Source: DATCIH01 sp036507955 (GTDB taxonomy: Bacteria; Bacillota; Clostridia; Clostridiales; Clostridiaceae). From it: a stretch of DNA of 33,640 nt. Position 1 is the first letter of the stretch. Every line of letters begins with the position of its first letter. A model generated the notes under the pieces. The model was not told the DNA's origin. It did not search any database and was given only the letters and a program-made list of their open reading frames with translations. The translations under genes and the position numbers were made by a program. The stretch spans positions 1 through 33,640 of the forward strand of contig DATCIH010000144.1 of the NCBI GenBank assembly GCA_036507955.1. The letters are read 5' to 3'. Shown one piece after another: positions 1 to 8,115 of this stretch.

Positions 1-133
1 CTATTATGACCGCCTCCTATTCTTTTGATAATGGCTTACGACACCGTTGTCATTATACCATAGGAGGCTTCTTTGTCCGAAGTATCACTACTGCTTACTC
101 TATTCGCCCCAGCATAGCTGGGGGATTAAGTAT
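1..133 (-). mobile_element. Left end of an IS200/IS605-family insertion sequence (partial)
   Basis: On the minus strand this stretch starts with a compact hairpin (CCCCAGC-ata-GCTGGGG, 107-123), then a TATAAT-like -10 box in the segment near 55-62, and a strong AGGAGG ribosome site (13-18) aimed at the window edge. A hairpin just inside the end followed by a short leader and an RBS is the usual architecture of the left end of IS200-type elements, whose small Y1 transposase gene (tnpA) would begin at or just beyond base 1. The transposase itself is outside the window, so the family call rests on the leader only. The element sits directly against the interrupted phnG reading frame. Confidence 0.6.
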
Positions 134-342
134 TTCATTAATACCTTGGCTTCTGTTACCAAAACCTCACCAATATAAAACAATGTTCGGTTTGCTGATT
201 CTCGCAACTTAACCACTACTAATCCATAGTTAGGTTCTTCAACAATTTCCACTATATATTTCTCTTCAATTTCATAAGATAATTTTTTTGCAATTTCACT
301 AGATCCCTTAATTAAGATTTCGGTTCTTCTTTTCCTATTCAC
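100..342 (-). pseudogene. phnG: phnG, carbon-phosphorus lyase subunit, 3' part lost to the insertion
   Basis: The reading frame from the GTG at 342 encodes a typical PhnG N-terminal half: a start rich in Arg/Lys, then ILIKGSSEIAKKL, then GLVVVKLRES and the family block GEVLVTEAKV. PhnG is about 150 residues long and is part of the PhnGHIJ core that breaks C-P bonds in phosphonates. Here the frame ends after about 80 codons; the last 11 or so (near 100-135) are encoded by the IS200-like end and are not PhnG. The start at 342 is preferred over the GTG at 360 because GGGGAG lies just upstream of it. A GntR-type regulator remnant lies upstream, as in many phn operons. The rest of any phn operon is outside the window, and this copy cannot make an intact subunit. 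Confidence 0.7.
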
Positions 343-367
343 ATTTTCTCCCCTTTCCACAATTTAA

Positions 368-429
368 AGTATATCTTGTTGCCAGGTTAGTGATAGTTAA
401 GGTTAAGTTAAGTTAAGGCTAAGTTAAGT
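368..429 (-). promoter_or_regulatory. phnG promoter region with tandem TTAAG repeats, candidate operator
   Basis: Between the gntR terminator and phnG, positions 396-429 hold six near-copies of a 5-6 base unit (GTTAAG, GTTAAG, TTAAG, TTAAG, GCTAAG, TTAAG on the plus strand). A TATACT -10 hexamer reads leftward at 368-373, with no good -35 at 17 bases. Iterated short repeats beside a weak promoter suggest a binding site for the neighbouring GntR/UTRA regulator, itself now broken. This is inferred from position and repetition; no family consensus was matched. Confidence 0.4.
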
Positions 430-433
430 CAAT

Positions 434-475
434 AAAAAATAAGGGTACCATTTCTTTGCAAAACGGCACTCTTAT
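434..475 (-). terminator. Rho-independent terminator after the gntR remnant
   Basis: On the minus strand AATAAGAGTGCC pairs with GGTACCCTTATT (one mismatch, one wobble) around a loop of about 15 bases and is followed by a T run. It lies about 20 bases after the gntR stop at 496, so gntR and phnG were separate transcription units. Confidence 0.6.
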
Positions 476-495
476 TCCTATTAAATTTATAATTT

Positions 496-1205
496 TTAGG
501 ATACTATGTATTTAAATGTATCTCCCCTATATATAATTTTAGTATATTCTAATACTTTCTTACTTTTATTATCAATACAATTAGTTTCTAGAGTTAAAAG
601 TGGTACTAAACTTGGACAGCCTAAAATTTTTCTCTCCTCTGCAGTTGGAAATGAAATGCCAATAACACTTTTGCATGAATCAAAATCATGATATCCATTT
701 AATTCATAATAACTAAACATAGATTTTATATCTTTTCCCTTCTCTGCAATATCTTTAAATACCTATTTTGCCAAATATGACACATGAATAGCACTTGGCT
801 TTTTATCAATAATTCTTAGTCTAGCTACTTTATAGACCTCATCTTCCTTATTTGTCCTTAATTCCTCATAGATTTTTTTATTATATTGAATTTTTTCAAA
901 AATTATATTCTTCGTTACTAGATCTCTACCTGTATCTCTCATTTTTTGGCTAAAACTTGCCTCTCCGGATAAGTGTAATTCTATATATTGTTGTTTCCTT
1001 TTAGATATCTTCCCTTTCCTTGTATAGAGTATATAAATCCCATTTCCTCTAGCTTCTCGTAAGCTTTTCTTGCAGTAATTCTTGGAACATTATATAAATC
1101 TGCAAGTTCGTTTTCTGAAAGTAATTTTTCATCCACTTTATATTTTTCATCATTGATTTCTAAAATAAGTTTATCAATAATTAAATTTTCTATTTCATTT
1201 TTCAT
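496..1205 (-). pseudogene. GntR/UTRA-family transcription regulator, two disruptions
   Basis: The start at 1205 opens a GntR winged-helix domain with LLSENELADLYNVPR, ITARKAYEKLEEMGFIY and GKGRYL. The frame then stops at 981. Reading on one frame over, from about 990, gives a full UTRA effector domain: IELHLSGEASFSQKM, then AIHVSYLAK, then YELNGYHDF and YTKIIYRGDTFKYI. The join needs a one-base frameshift near the AAAAGGAAAC tract just before 1000. A second lesion is an in-frame TAG after YLAK, at about 765. Restored, the protein would be about 235 residues, normal for HutC/PhnF-like regulators. Its position beside phnG suggests it once controlled phosphonate genes. Two independent lesions argue against sequencing error. 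Confidence 0.75.
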
Positions 1206-1280
1206 AAAATACTCCTATTTATGAAGACTTGATTATTTTCTTAACATTTTGCTTGTAAATATATTATGACCTAAAGTAAG

Positions 1281-1524
1281 TTAATCAACCTCATCTTCAT
1301 CCTTCAGATTATACTTATTTGGTAAATATGATTTCAGATTTACAATAACTGTAGTCATTTCATCATAATTTGTTACTTCTATTTTATCATCTTCATAAGC
1401 TTTTTCAATAGCAACATAGGTCTTACTAATGCTTACTAATGCTTTCCAATAATTTTACATTTAACAAATTCATTTCTTTTTCAATAAAAGCTTTTGATTT
1501 CTTACTGTTTTTTATTCTTTCCAT
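1281..1524 (-). pseudogene. Small unknown gene inactivated by a 10-bp tandem duplication
   Basis: From an ATG at 1524 with a GAAAGG ribosome site, the frame encodes MERIKNSKKSKAFIEKEM, then NLLNVKLLESISKH and a stop. At 1422-1441 the 10-mer CTTACTAATG (plus strand) occurs twice in tandem. Removing one copy restores a single 77-residue frame that continues TYVAIEKAYEDDKIEV and ends LPNKYNLKDEDEVD at 1281. I do not recognise the protein; it is small, charged and has no membrane segment. Its C-terminal tail (LKSYLPNKYNLKD) resembles the tail of the Rpn-like remnant at 32223-32589 (LKSYLLNKYELKD), also at DNA level. Confidence 0.5.
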
Positions 1525-1537
1525 ATCCTTTCGCAAC

Positions 1538-1692
1538 TTAAATATCTACAAAGGTGTAGGTTGATGAAAAGCCCATGGTATTTATTATTTCAGCATTTTT
1601 GTAGTCTATTTCAGCTTCATAACTAACTGGTACTTCCTTTTATAAAGTTATACCAATAGTATTTACTAAATATAAACATATATTCGCATTAA
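1538..1692 (-). pseudogene. C-terminal remnant of an unidentified gene
   Basis: The minus-strand frame ending at the TAA at 1538 reads KEVPVSYEAEIDYKNAEI then INTMGFSSTYTFVDI. An in-frame TAA precedes it, and upstream of that the frame continues as NICLYLVNTIGITL. Residue composition looks coding-like, but no start or domain was recognised. It ends 14 bases before the start of the next small broken gene, so the two may once have been an operon. Treated as debris of unknown function. Confidence 0.3.
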
Positions 1693-1845
1693 GTTATTAA
1701 TTTTACTAGAAGAGGTGTTTAATAAGGGTTCATTACCTCTTAAAATTTCATTTTGAGAATTTAGTATCTCATTATTTTTTCCCTATTCATGTTAAATAAC
1801 ACGTAAAAGTATTAACTATACTAATTAAATATTATTTAACAATAA

Positions 1846-1894
1846 AACAAAAACTGCATTTTAAACCGTTAATCAGGTCAAAATACAGCCTTTA
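1846..1894 (-). terminator. Terminator of the sugar transport operon
   Basis: Reading leftward, AAAGGCTGTATTTTGACC pairs with GGTTTAAAATGCAG plus T residues, giving a stem of about 17 pairs with a few wobbles, one bulge and an 8-base loop, followed by TTTTTGTTTT. It lies about 90 bases after the stop of the dehydrogenase gene, the last gene of that operon. Confidence 0.7.
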
Positions 1895-1980
1895 TTGAAA
1901 ATATATATTATTGATTTTTAGAAAATATGGCTAACATGAAATGAGTAAGCAATTCAGATATAGCCTAAAGTCGGAATAAT

Positions 1981-3123
1981 TTACTTCATAACATTAACCC
2001 ATTTGCTGGTCTGTGCACTCTCAAATATCTTTTCACAAAGCTTCATCGACCTCGCACCATCTTCAAAAGTAGCATATTCTCTATCCATAGATTTATCCTC
2101 TAATGATTTGTATATTTTAATAAAATTTTGCTTAATAGTATCTGGAAAACCTTCTACGTGTCCACCCGGATAACTAACTATATCGGCAGTCGCTTTATGA
2201 AGTAAATTCGTATCTTTTACAACTATTTGGTTATAATTATTTCTTCTACCTAAATATAATCCATTTATATTTTCAGAATCCCATTCTGCAGATTCCTTAG
2301 TGCCCGCCACAAAAATTGATAGTTTATTCTTCCTTCCGGCAAACATCTGCGATAAAGCTAAATTGCCCTTTGCACCATTAGAAAATCTAAAGATTATAAA
2401 AGCAGCATCTTCTGTATCGATATGTATCTCTTCATAATCTTCAGGTTTTAAACTTTCCTCAGGAATAAAATTAGATGGTTTTAATAATCTCTTTCTAATT
2501 TTATGATAAATAGTAAATTCAGCAAAAACCTCTGTAATCCTCAAACCAGTAATATTCTCTACTGTATCCATCCAATGTGAACCTAAATCTGCAACCACCC
2601 TTGTACTGCCAGACTCTTTAGATTTTATCCTCCAATTATAATCAGTATCATAAAGTAACCAGTCTTGAAGATATGCTCCATGAATAGAAAATATTTCACC
2701 AAGAGAATTATCTTGAATCATTTTCTTAAGTTCGTAGACCATAGGATTAAATCGATTATGAAAATTAACAGCATGAATTAATTTTTTTTCTTTTGCAATC
2801 TTAAGTAGCTCTTCAGCTTCTTTAACAGTGGTGGTAACTGGCTTTTCGCATACAACATTTATTCCTCTTTCCATAGCATACTTGGATATTTCGTAATGAG
2901 TATTATTGGGAGTACACACATGAATAACATCAAGCTCCATTTTTGATATCATATCTTTATAGTCATGAAACCAATGAGGTATATTCATAACTTTCGCTTT
3001 TTCTTCTGCATTAAAGGAATCTGAAATGGCAACCACCTCAATATTCCCTATTCTTCTCAAAGCTTCAACATGAGCTACCCCTATAAAACCAGTCCCAACA
3101 ACACCAGCCTTAAAGTTCTTCAT
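1981..3123 (-). CDS. Gfo/Idh/MocA-family NAD(P)-dependent sugar dehydrogenase
   Basis: The 380-residue protein has the Gfo/Idh/MocA layout: an N-terminal Rossmann fold with GTGFIG (10-15), the family signature EKPVTTT (93-99), then the alpha/beta substrate domain carrying DLGSHWMDTVEN (179-190), whose His is the usual catalytic residue. Members oxidise hydroxyls of sugars, inositols or sugar acids in the cytoplasm. The start has AGGAAG upstream. It is the last gene of a unit with an RbsB/A/C-type importer, 46 bases after the permease, so its substrate is probably the imported sugar or its first product. Inositol 2-dehydrogenase-like or another polyol or pyranose specificity cannot be told apart from sequence alone. 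No disruption is seen. Confidence 0.9.
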   Translation of the reverse strand: MKNFKAGVVGTGFIGVAHVEALRRIGNIEVVAISDSFNAEEKAKVMNIPHWFHDYKDMISKMELDVIHVCTPNNTHYEISKYAMERGINVVCEKPVTTTVKEAEELLKIAKEKKLIHAVNFHNRFNPMVYELKKMIQDNSLGEIFSIHGAYLQDWLLYDTDYNWRIKSKESGSTRVVADLGSHWMDTVENITGLRITEVFAEFTIYHKIRKRLLKPSNFIPEESLKPEDYEEIHIDTEDAAFIIFRFSNGAKGNLALSQMFAGRKNKLSIFVAGTKESAEWDSENINGLYLGRRNNYNQIVVKDTNLLHKATADIVSYPGGHVEGFPDTIKQNFIKIYKSLEDKSMDREYATFEDGARSMKLCEKIFESAQTSKWVNVMK

Positions 3124-3169
3124 TCACTAACTTCCTTTCCTATTTACAAAATAAATACATTTTATTACT

Positions 3170-4126
3170 TTATTTTCTTTTACTTTGAAATAATACAGCA
3201 AGAATGATGATTATGCCTTTTACTAATCCCTCTAAAAAAGGAGGAATATTTGCAATAACTAAAATAACATTTATCATTTGAAGCATTAAGGCTCCGAGGA
3301 AGGTGCCCATAAGTTTACCTCTGCCACCTGACATAGCAGTTCCACCAATTGCAACAGCAGCAATAGCATCAAGTTCAAATCCCATTCCTGCATTTGCGGC
3401 AGCAATAGAAGATAAACGTGAAGAAAGTAAAAATGCAGAAATACCACAAAGAAAACCTGTTATTACAAAAGCCATTGTTTTCATATAATTAACATTAATT
3501 CCAGATAGTCTTGCCGCAACCTCATTGCTTCCTACAGCATAAACATATCTCCCAAATTTTGTTTGATTCATTAATATAGTTATCACTATAGCTATAAATA
3601 CAAAGATTATTGCCAAATTGGGTATATAGAAAGTTTCTCCAGCAGCTATAAGACGGAACTTATCATAGTTAACTTGACTTACATTAAAGGGCCCCCCCTG
3701 TCCTATTTGAACAATAATAGATCTGTATGCAGAAAAAGTCGCCAAAGTAACTATAAAAGCTGCAATACGTCCTTTTGTAACCAGTAACCCATTGATAAGT
3801 CCAAGAAAGGTTCCCAATATCAAACAAAATAACAGCATTACTAACATATTATTGGTTTTATTTAATACAATAACTCCCAATCCAGCAGTTAATGCTACTA
3901 GTGAGCCTACAGATAAATCAATCATTCCTTCAATGATAATTAAATTCATTCCTAAAGCTACTATACCAATTATTGTGGCTTGTTTTACCATGGTAGTAAT
4001 ATTTGAATATGTTAAAAACCTTGGATTAATAGCCGCAGCTATTATAAATAAAACTAAAAATGAAACTACATAACTATAATTACCATAAAACCTTAAAAAC
4101 TTGTTTTTAATAGAAATAATATTCAT
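3170..4126 (-). CDS. Sugar ABC transporter permease, RbsC type
   Basis: This 318-residue, very hydrophobic protein has eight to ten membrane segments and the BPD_transp_2 pattern of ribose/xylose/galactoside permeases: GMNLIIIEGMIDLSVGS (about 59-75) and GISAFLLSSRL followed by AVAIGGTAMSGGRGK (about 255-270). It forms the membrane channel of the importer. Its ATG overlaps the ATPase stop (ATGA), which implies translational coupling, and GGAGG precedes the start. With the ATPase and binding protein upstream it makes a complete CUT2-family importer. The transported sugar is unknown; the neighbouring kinases and isomerase point to an unusual monosaccharide. Confidence 0.93.
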   Translation of the reverse strand: MNIISIKNKFLRFYGNYSYVVSFLVLFIIAAAINPRFLTYSNITTMVKQATIIGIVALGMNLIIIEGMIDLSVGSLVALTAGLGVIVLNKTNNMLVMLLFCLILGTFLGLINGLLVTKGRIAAFIVTLATFSAYRSIIVQIGQGGPFNVSQVNYDKFRLIAAGETFYIPNLAIIFVFIAIVITILMNQTKFGRYVYAVGSNEVAARLSGINVNYMKTMAFVITGFLCGISAFLLSSRLSSIAAANAGMGFELDAIAAVAIGGTAMSGGRGKLMGTFLGALMLQMINVILVIANIPPFLEGLVKGIIIILAVLFQSKRK

Positions 4127-5625
4127 TTCCTCACCTCCAAATTGGAACCAGTAGCATAAAGCATGACATCATGCTCAGTTAATTTATCTCTGGTCAATAT
4201 TGCATTAATTTTACCTTTGTACATTACTATACATCTATCCGCAACCTTCCAAATTTCAGGAAACTCAGACGTGAAAACTATTATCCCCTTTCCTTCATTA
4301 GCCATGTTGTTAATTAGTTTATATATTTCGAACTTAGCTCCAACATCAATTCCTTGAGTAGGGTTATCCAATATATAAACATCTGATTCTATCTCAAGCC
4401 ATCTAGAAATAATAATTTTTTGTTGGTTCCCTCCACTTAATGATGTCACCAAATCACTTGGATTTCCAGCCTTTATTCCCATCTTATCCTTATGTTTATT
4501 GTATCTTTTAAGTTCCTCTGAATTTTTCACAAATAATTTTTTATGTTTATTTGCGAAATAAGCAATAGATAGATTGTCCATAATACTCATATCTTTAATT
4601 ATGGATCTTTCCTTTCTATTTCTTGGGACCATAGCAATGCCACTGTCCATTACATACTTTATTTTTTTAGTATTTATTAATTTACCAGATTTTATTACTG
4701 AACCTGACTCAATTTTTGCTGCACCGAAAAGTGCATCTGCTAACTCACCTCTTCCATCCCCATGAAGCCCTGTAATAGCAATTACCTCGCCTTTATGCAA
4801 ATCAAAAGATACATCATTAAATGCTATTGAAGATAGATTTTTCACAACTAAAAGTTCTTCTTTCGAAACTTCTCTCAATTGAATTTCAGAATCTATAATC
4901 CTTCTGCCCACTAAGAGTTCCGTGGCTTTTTTCTCATCAATATCTTTAAAGTTTCCAGATTGAATAAACTTACCATCACGTAAAACTGTGTACTTATCAC
5001 AAATATCAAATATTTCTGGCATCTTATGTGATATATATATTATTGTTACTCCTTCGTTTTTAAGAATTCTCATAATCTCAAATAAAGACTGAATCTCTTT
5101 ATTTGTTAAAGCTGAAGTAGGTTCGTCCATTATTATAAGCTTACATTCAAAAAGTAAAGCTTTAGCAATCTCGACCAATTGTTTCCTTGAGGTATCCAAG
5201 TGATCTGCAAGCTCTTCAACTTCAATATTAATTTTCATTTTTTCGAATACCTTCATAGACTTGTTTATCATTGTTTTTTTATCTAATAACCCAAATCTAT
5301 TTTTTATTTCTTCTCCAAGGAATAAGTTTTCGTAAACCTTTAAATCATTAATAAGATTTAACTCTTGATGAATAAATCTTATACCTAAAGCCACAGATTT
5401 ATGAATGGTCATTTCTTTAATTAATTCATTATTAAAATATATTTCACCACTTGTAGCTGGAAAAGTGCCTGCCAGAATATTCATTAATGTTGATTTCCCA
5501 GCTCCATTTTCTCCAAGTAGACCATGAATTTCTGATTCGCTCACTTCAAGATTTACATCAGATAATGCTTTTACTGGTCCAAAGTATTTGCATATATTCT
5601 TCATTTCTAATAACATATTTCGCAC
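4123..5625 (-). CDS. Sugar ABC transporter ATPase with two nucleotide-binding domains, RbsA/MglA type
   Basis: The 500-residue protein has two tandem ABC domains, as usual for CUT2 importers. Domain 1 has Walker A GENGAGKST (38-46), then a Walker B ending LIIMDEPTSAL. Domain 2 has a degenerate Walker A (TGLHGDGRGEL), a signature SLSGGNQQK and DNPTQGIDVGAK. One degenerate site in the second half is normal for this family. It powers uptake through the permease at 3170. The frame opens with GTG at 5625; an internal ATG nine bases later (MLLEMKNICKYFG) is an equally plausible start. It follows the binding-protein gene after 114 bases that contain a strong hairpin. Confidence 0.93.
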   Translation of the reverse strand: MRNMLLEMKNICKYFGPVKALSDVNLEVSESEIHGLLGENGAGKSTLMNILAGTFPATSGEIYFNNELIKEMTIHKSVALGIRFIHQELNLINDLKVYENLFLGEEIKNRFGLLDKKTMINKSMKVFEKMKINIEVEELADHLDTSRKQLVEIAKALLFECKLIIMDEPTSALTNKEIQSLFEIMRILKNEGVTIIYISHKMPEIFDICDKYTVLRDGKFIQSGNFKDIDEKKATELLVGRRIIDSEIQLREVSKEELLVVKNLSSIAFNDVSFDLHKGEVIAITGLHGDGRGELADALFGAAKIESGSVIKSGKLINTKKIKYVMDSGIAMVPRNRKERSIIKDMSIMDNLSIAYFANKHKKLFVKNSEELKRYNKHKDKMGIKAGNPSDLVTSLSGGNQQKIIISRWLEIESDVYILDNPTQGIDVGAKFEIYKLINNMANEGKGIIVFTSEFPEIWKVADRCIVMYKGKINAILTRDKLTEHDVMLYATGSNLEVRK

Positions 5626-5682
5626 AACCCATCATCCCAAATTAGATAAATATTCTTCAGAATAAATATGAATACATATATA

Positions 5683-5717
5683 TTGGTGCCGACCATCTAT
5701 ATTACAATCGGCACCAA
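5683..5717 (-). promoter_or_regulatory. Intercistronic hairpin between binding-protein and ATPase genes
   Basis: TTGGTGCCGA (5683-5692) and TCGGCACCAA (5708-5717) are perfect 10-base inverted arms with a 15-base loop. Leftward there is no T run after the stem, so it is more likely a stability or partial-readthrough element than a full terminator. Such hairpins commonly keep solute-binding-protein mRNA more abundant than the downstream ABC genes. That role is inferred from position. Confidence 0.6.
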
Positions 5718-5739
5718 AAGTTATTTAAGTCTTAAGAAG

Positions 5740-6768
5740 TTATTGGGCACCATATCTAGTTTTATAAGTATCAGAATTACGGAATGCATCCATATTAGCT
5801 TTATCAATTTCTTCAGTTTTAATAATATAAGATTTCTCAATAGTTTTTCCAGCTAAAACATCTGCGCCAAGCTTAATTGCTTGCCTAATATATGCTGGTG
5901 AGAAAGCATAAGTTACTTGATCTATTTTCAACTTATCGTATATAGGTTTAAATGTGTCTAAATTCTCTTTTCTACCACCAACACCAGAAACTAGCTTAAT
6001 ATTAAGCTTAGCTGTTCCTTTATAAGCACTAAGTGCATCAAGTACACCAAGTAGAACTTCATCATCTTGTGTAACTATACCTTTAATTTTTTCTATATCC
6101 GATGCTTTACTAGTATTCAATATAGTTTCCATTTGTGATAGTGCCTTTGCTCTCTGCCAATCTGTACTAAAGCTTTGAATAATTTTGAATTTCTTATCAG
6201 CTGTCTTCATAAATCCATCATGTCTTTCTTGAGGTACTGTTGAATTATCACCTTTAAACTCTAAGATTTGAACCTCTCCTGCTTTTAATTCTTCAGCAAA
6301 GTATTTATTGAAATATGTTCCTGTCATTTGTCCTATACCATCATTATCTCCCATTATTGTAGCTGTTGGAGTAAAGTTATTTATTAATCGGTCATAAATG
6401 ATTAATGGGATTTTTGCATCCATAATTGATTGTGCTGCTGATTTAAGCTCATCACCATTTGTAGGCCACATAACAATAGCATCAACCTTTTCGTTGATAA
6501 GAGTGTCTACATAATTAGCCTGTCCAGATGATTCTCCTGAAGTAAGAAATTTGTAATCAAATCCATTTGCTTCTGCAAGAGCTTTTACTTCTGCTTGAGC
6601 GCTAGTGATACTTTCACCAGTAAATCCATGATCTGCAACTGGAGTAATAATCCCAAGAACCTTCTTCTTGCTTGAAGAATCCGATGAAGTAGGAGTAGTC
6701 TTTGGTGCACAAGCAACTAGTGAAGCTGCTAATGAAAGAACAATCAAAATACTTAGAACCTTTTTCAT
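5740..6768 (-). CDS. Sugar-binding lipoprotein of the ABC importer, RbsB type
   Basis: The 342-residue protein starts with a lipoprotein signal: MKKV, a hydrophobic stretch and lipobox LVAC with the modified Cys at 21. A Peripla_BP_4-like periplasmic-binding fold of ribose-binding-protein type follows (KKKVLGIITPVADHGFTG; INEKVDAIVMWPTNGDEL; MGDNDGIGQMTG; GIVTQDDEVLLGVLDAL). Anchored outside the membrane, it captures the sugar for the RbsC/RbsA pair. The start is preceded by GGAGG about 10 bases upstream. It lies 105 bases after lacI, with a small GGCG/CGCC stem in the gap. The ligand cannot be deduced from the sequence. Confidence 0.92.
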   Translation of the reverse strand: MKKVLSILIVLSLAASLVACAPKTTPTSSDSSSKKKVLGIITPVADHGFTGESITSAQAEVKALAEANGFDYKFLTSGESSGQANYVDTLINEKVDAIVMWPTNGDELKSAAQSIMDAKIPLIIYDRLINNFTPTATIMGDNDGIGQMTGTYFNKYFAEELKAGEVQILEFKGDNSTVPQERHDGFMKTADKKFKIIQSFSTDWQRAKALSQMETILNTSKASDIEKIKGIVTQDDEVLLGVLDALSAYKGTAKLNIKLVSGVGGRKENLDTFKPIYDKLKIDQVTYAFSPAYIRQAIKLGADVLAGKTIEKSYIIKTEEIDKANMDAFRNSDTYKTRYGAQ

Positions 6769-6873
6769 TTACATTTCGCCTCCATTAATATTTTTGTGAT
6801 TGGTTATAAAAATTTATTTATCAAGGCGCTATAAAAACGCCAAAGATATCGGAAACTAAAACTTTACCTTTTA

Positions 6874-7863
6874 TTATTTTAGAGTTGAACCTCTTATTAT
6901 TAATTCAACTTCTAGAACTTTATTGGGTATATTTTCATCCTGCATTAACTTCCTAATAAGCATTTTGCAGGCTTCACATCCAATATTATACATAGGCTGT
7001 GAAATAGTTGTAACTGCTGGAGTACACATCTTAGAATCAGGTATATTATCAAAACCAATTACTGCAATATCCTCTGGCACACTAATTGAAGCTTCTGCTG
7101 CTGCCTTAATAACACCTATCGCCAGAATATCTGACACCGCAAATATTGCATTAGGCTTTTTATTAAGTGATAAGAAATACTTAAAAGTCCTTTGTGCACA
7201 TTCAAAATCATCATTAGTATTTACTACCCATTCACTTCTAAACTCAATTCTGTTATCTGATAAAGCTTGTAAATATCCTTCTTTTCTTTGCCTTGCATAC
7301 ATAAATCTTTCATCGGTATTTATAAAAGCTATACTTTTACGACCAATACTTATTAAATGTTCTATAGCCCTATAGGCTGCTCCTTTATTATCAATTGCTA
7401 CATAAGGTATATTTAGTTCATCACTATATTCACAACATTGGACAATAGGATACTTTTCTGATATATCAAGTAAAAATGAATTATCTATAATAGGGTCCAT
7501 ATTAATTATTCCATCTGCAAGCTTTTGTTTTAAAAGATTAAAATAGGATTTTTCTCTTTCAAGGCTTGAATGTGTTTGACATAAAATTATATTATATCCG
7601 TCCTTAATAGCAGTATCTTCTATTCCTTGAATAATGCTTGCATAGAATGGATTGGATATATTTGGTAATAGTGCTAATATAACTCGGCTCTCGGATCTTC
7701 TTAAATTTCTTGCTAACATATTTGGTACATAATTAAGCTTTTTTATTGCATTCTCAACACTTATTCTAGATTTATCTGATAGCGATCCATTATTATTTAT
7801 TGTTCTTGATACCGTAGCCACTGAAACTTTTGCTTCTTTAGCTACATCTTCTATCGTTGGCAT
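6874..7863 (-). CDS. LacI-family transcription regulator of the sugar operon
   Basis: The 329-residue protein starts with a textbook LacI helix-turn-helix and hinge: MPTIEDVAKEAKVSVATVSR, then YVPNMLARNLRR (about 45-57). A periplasmic-binding-like effector domain follows (LLPNISNPFYASIIQGIEDT; AIFAVSDILAIGVIKAA; IAVIGFDNIP). It probably represses or tunes its own operon in response to the imported sugar. A perfect 16-base operator-like palindrome lies 21 bases before the ATG, which fits autoregulation. The AGGTGA ribosome site precedes ATG at 7863. It is the first gene of the unit that continues into the importer and dehydrogenase. Confidence 0.93.
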   Translation of the reverse strand: MPTIEDVAKEAKVSVATVSRTINNNGSLSDKSRISVENAIKKLNYVPNMLARNLRRSESRVILALLPNISNPFYASIIQGIEDTAIKDGYNIILCQTHSSLEREKSYFNLLKQKLADGIINMDPIIDNSFLLDISEKYPIVQCCEYSDELNIPYVAIDNKGAAYRAIEHLISIGRKSIAFINTDERFMYARQRKEGYLQALSDNRIEFRSEWVVNTNDDFECAQRTFKYFLSLNKKPNAIFAVSDILAIGVIKAAAEASISVPEDIAVIGFDNIPDSKMCTPAVTTISQPMYNIGCEACKMLIRKLMQDENIPNKVLEVELIIRGSTLK

Positions 7864-7884
7864 AAAATCACCTCATATAAAAAA

Positions 7885-7900
7885 TTGTAATCGATTACAA
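7885..7900. promoter_or_regulatory. LacI-type operator palindrome
   Basis: TTGTAATCGATTACAA is a perfect 16-base palindrome with the central CG and the TGTAA half-sites common for LacI/GalR-family boxes. It lies just upstream of the lacI ribosome site, so bound repressor would block transcription into the operon (roadblock or overlap with a proximal promoter). Confidence 0.75.
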
Positions 7901-7987
7901 ATATATTAAGCTCTTGTGTAAATATTTAACTGCATGAATAAGTTAAAACAAATTTTACTGAAAATAACTATCTAAAATATTATATTC

Positions 7988-8027
7988 ACATTATTTAATA
8001 TAAATACTAATTTATATTAAATAATGT
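7988..8027. repeat. 18-bp perfect AT-only-type inverted repeat in the lacI leader
   Basis: ACATTATTTAATATAAAT (7988-8005) is followed after ACTA by its exact reverse complement (8010-8027). There is no T run on either side. It falls between the ROK kinase stop and lacI, just after the predicted lacI start point, so it could be a second operator, an RNA stem in the leader, or a weak terminator of the kinase unit. Confidence 0.6.
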
Positions 8028-8043
8028 AATGGTTTACTTCTTT

Positions 8044-8073
8044 AGTATAATATCATTATTTATGTTATGTCAA
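8044..8073 (-). promoter_or_regulatory. Sigma-A-type promoter for lacI and the transport operon
   Basis: Reading leftward, TTGACA (8068-8073) and TATACT (8044-8049) are separated by 18 bases; both hexamers are close to consensus. Transcription would start near 8036, giving a leader of about 170 bases that contains the 18-bp inverted repeat and the LacI box. Confidence 0.6.
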
Positions 8074-8115
8074 TACTTATTTGTAAAATAAATTTAATTA
8101 ATTTTGATAACTATT

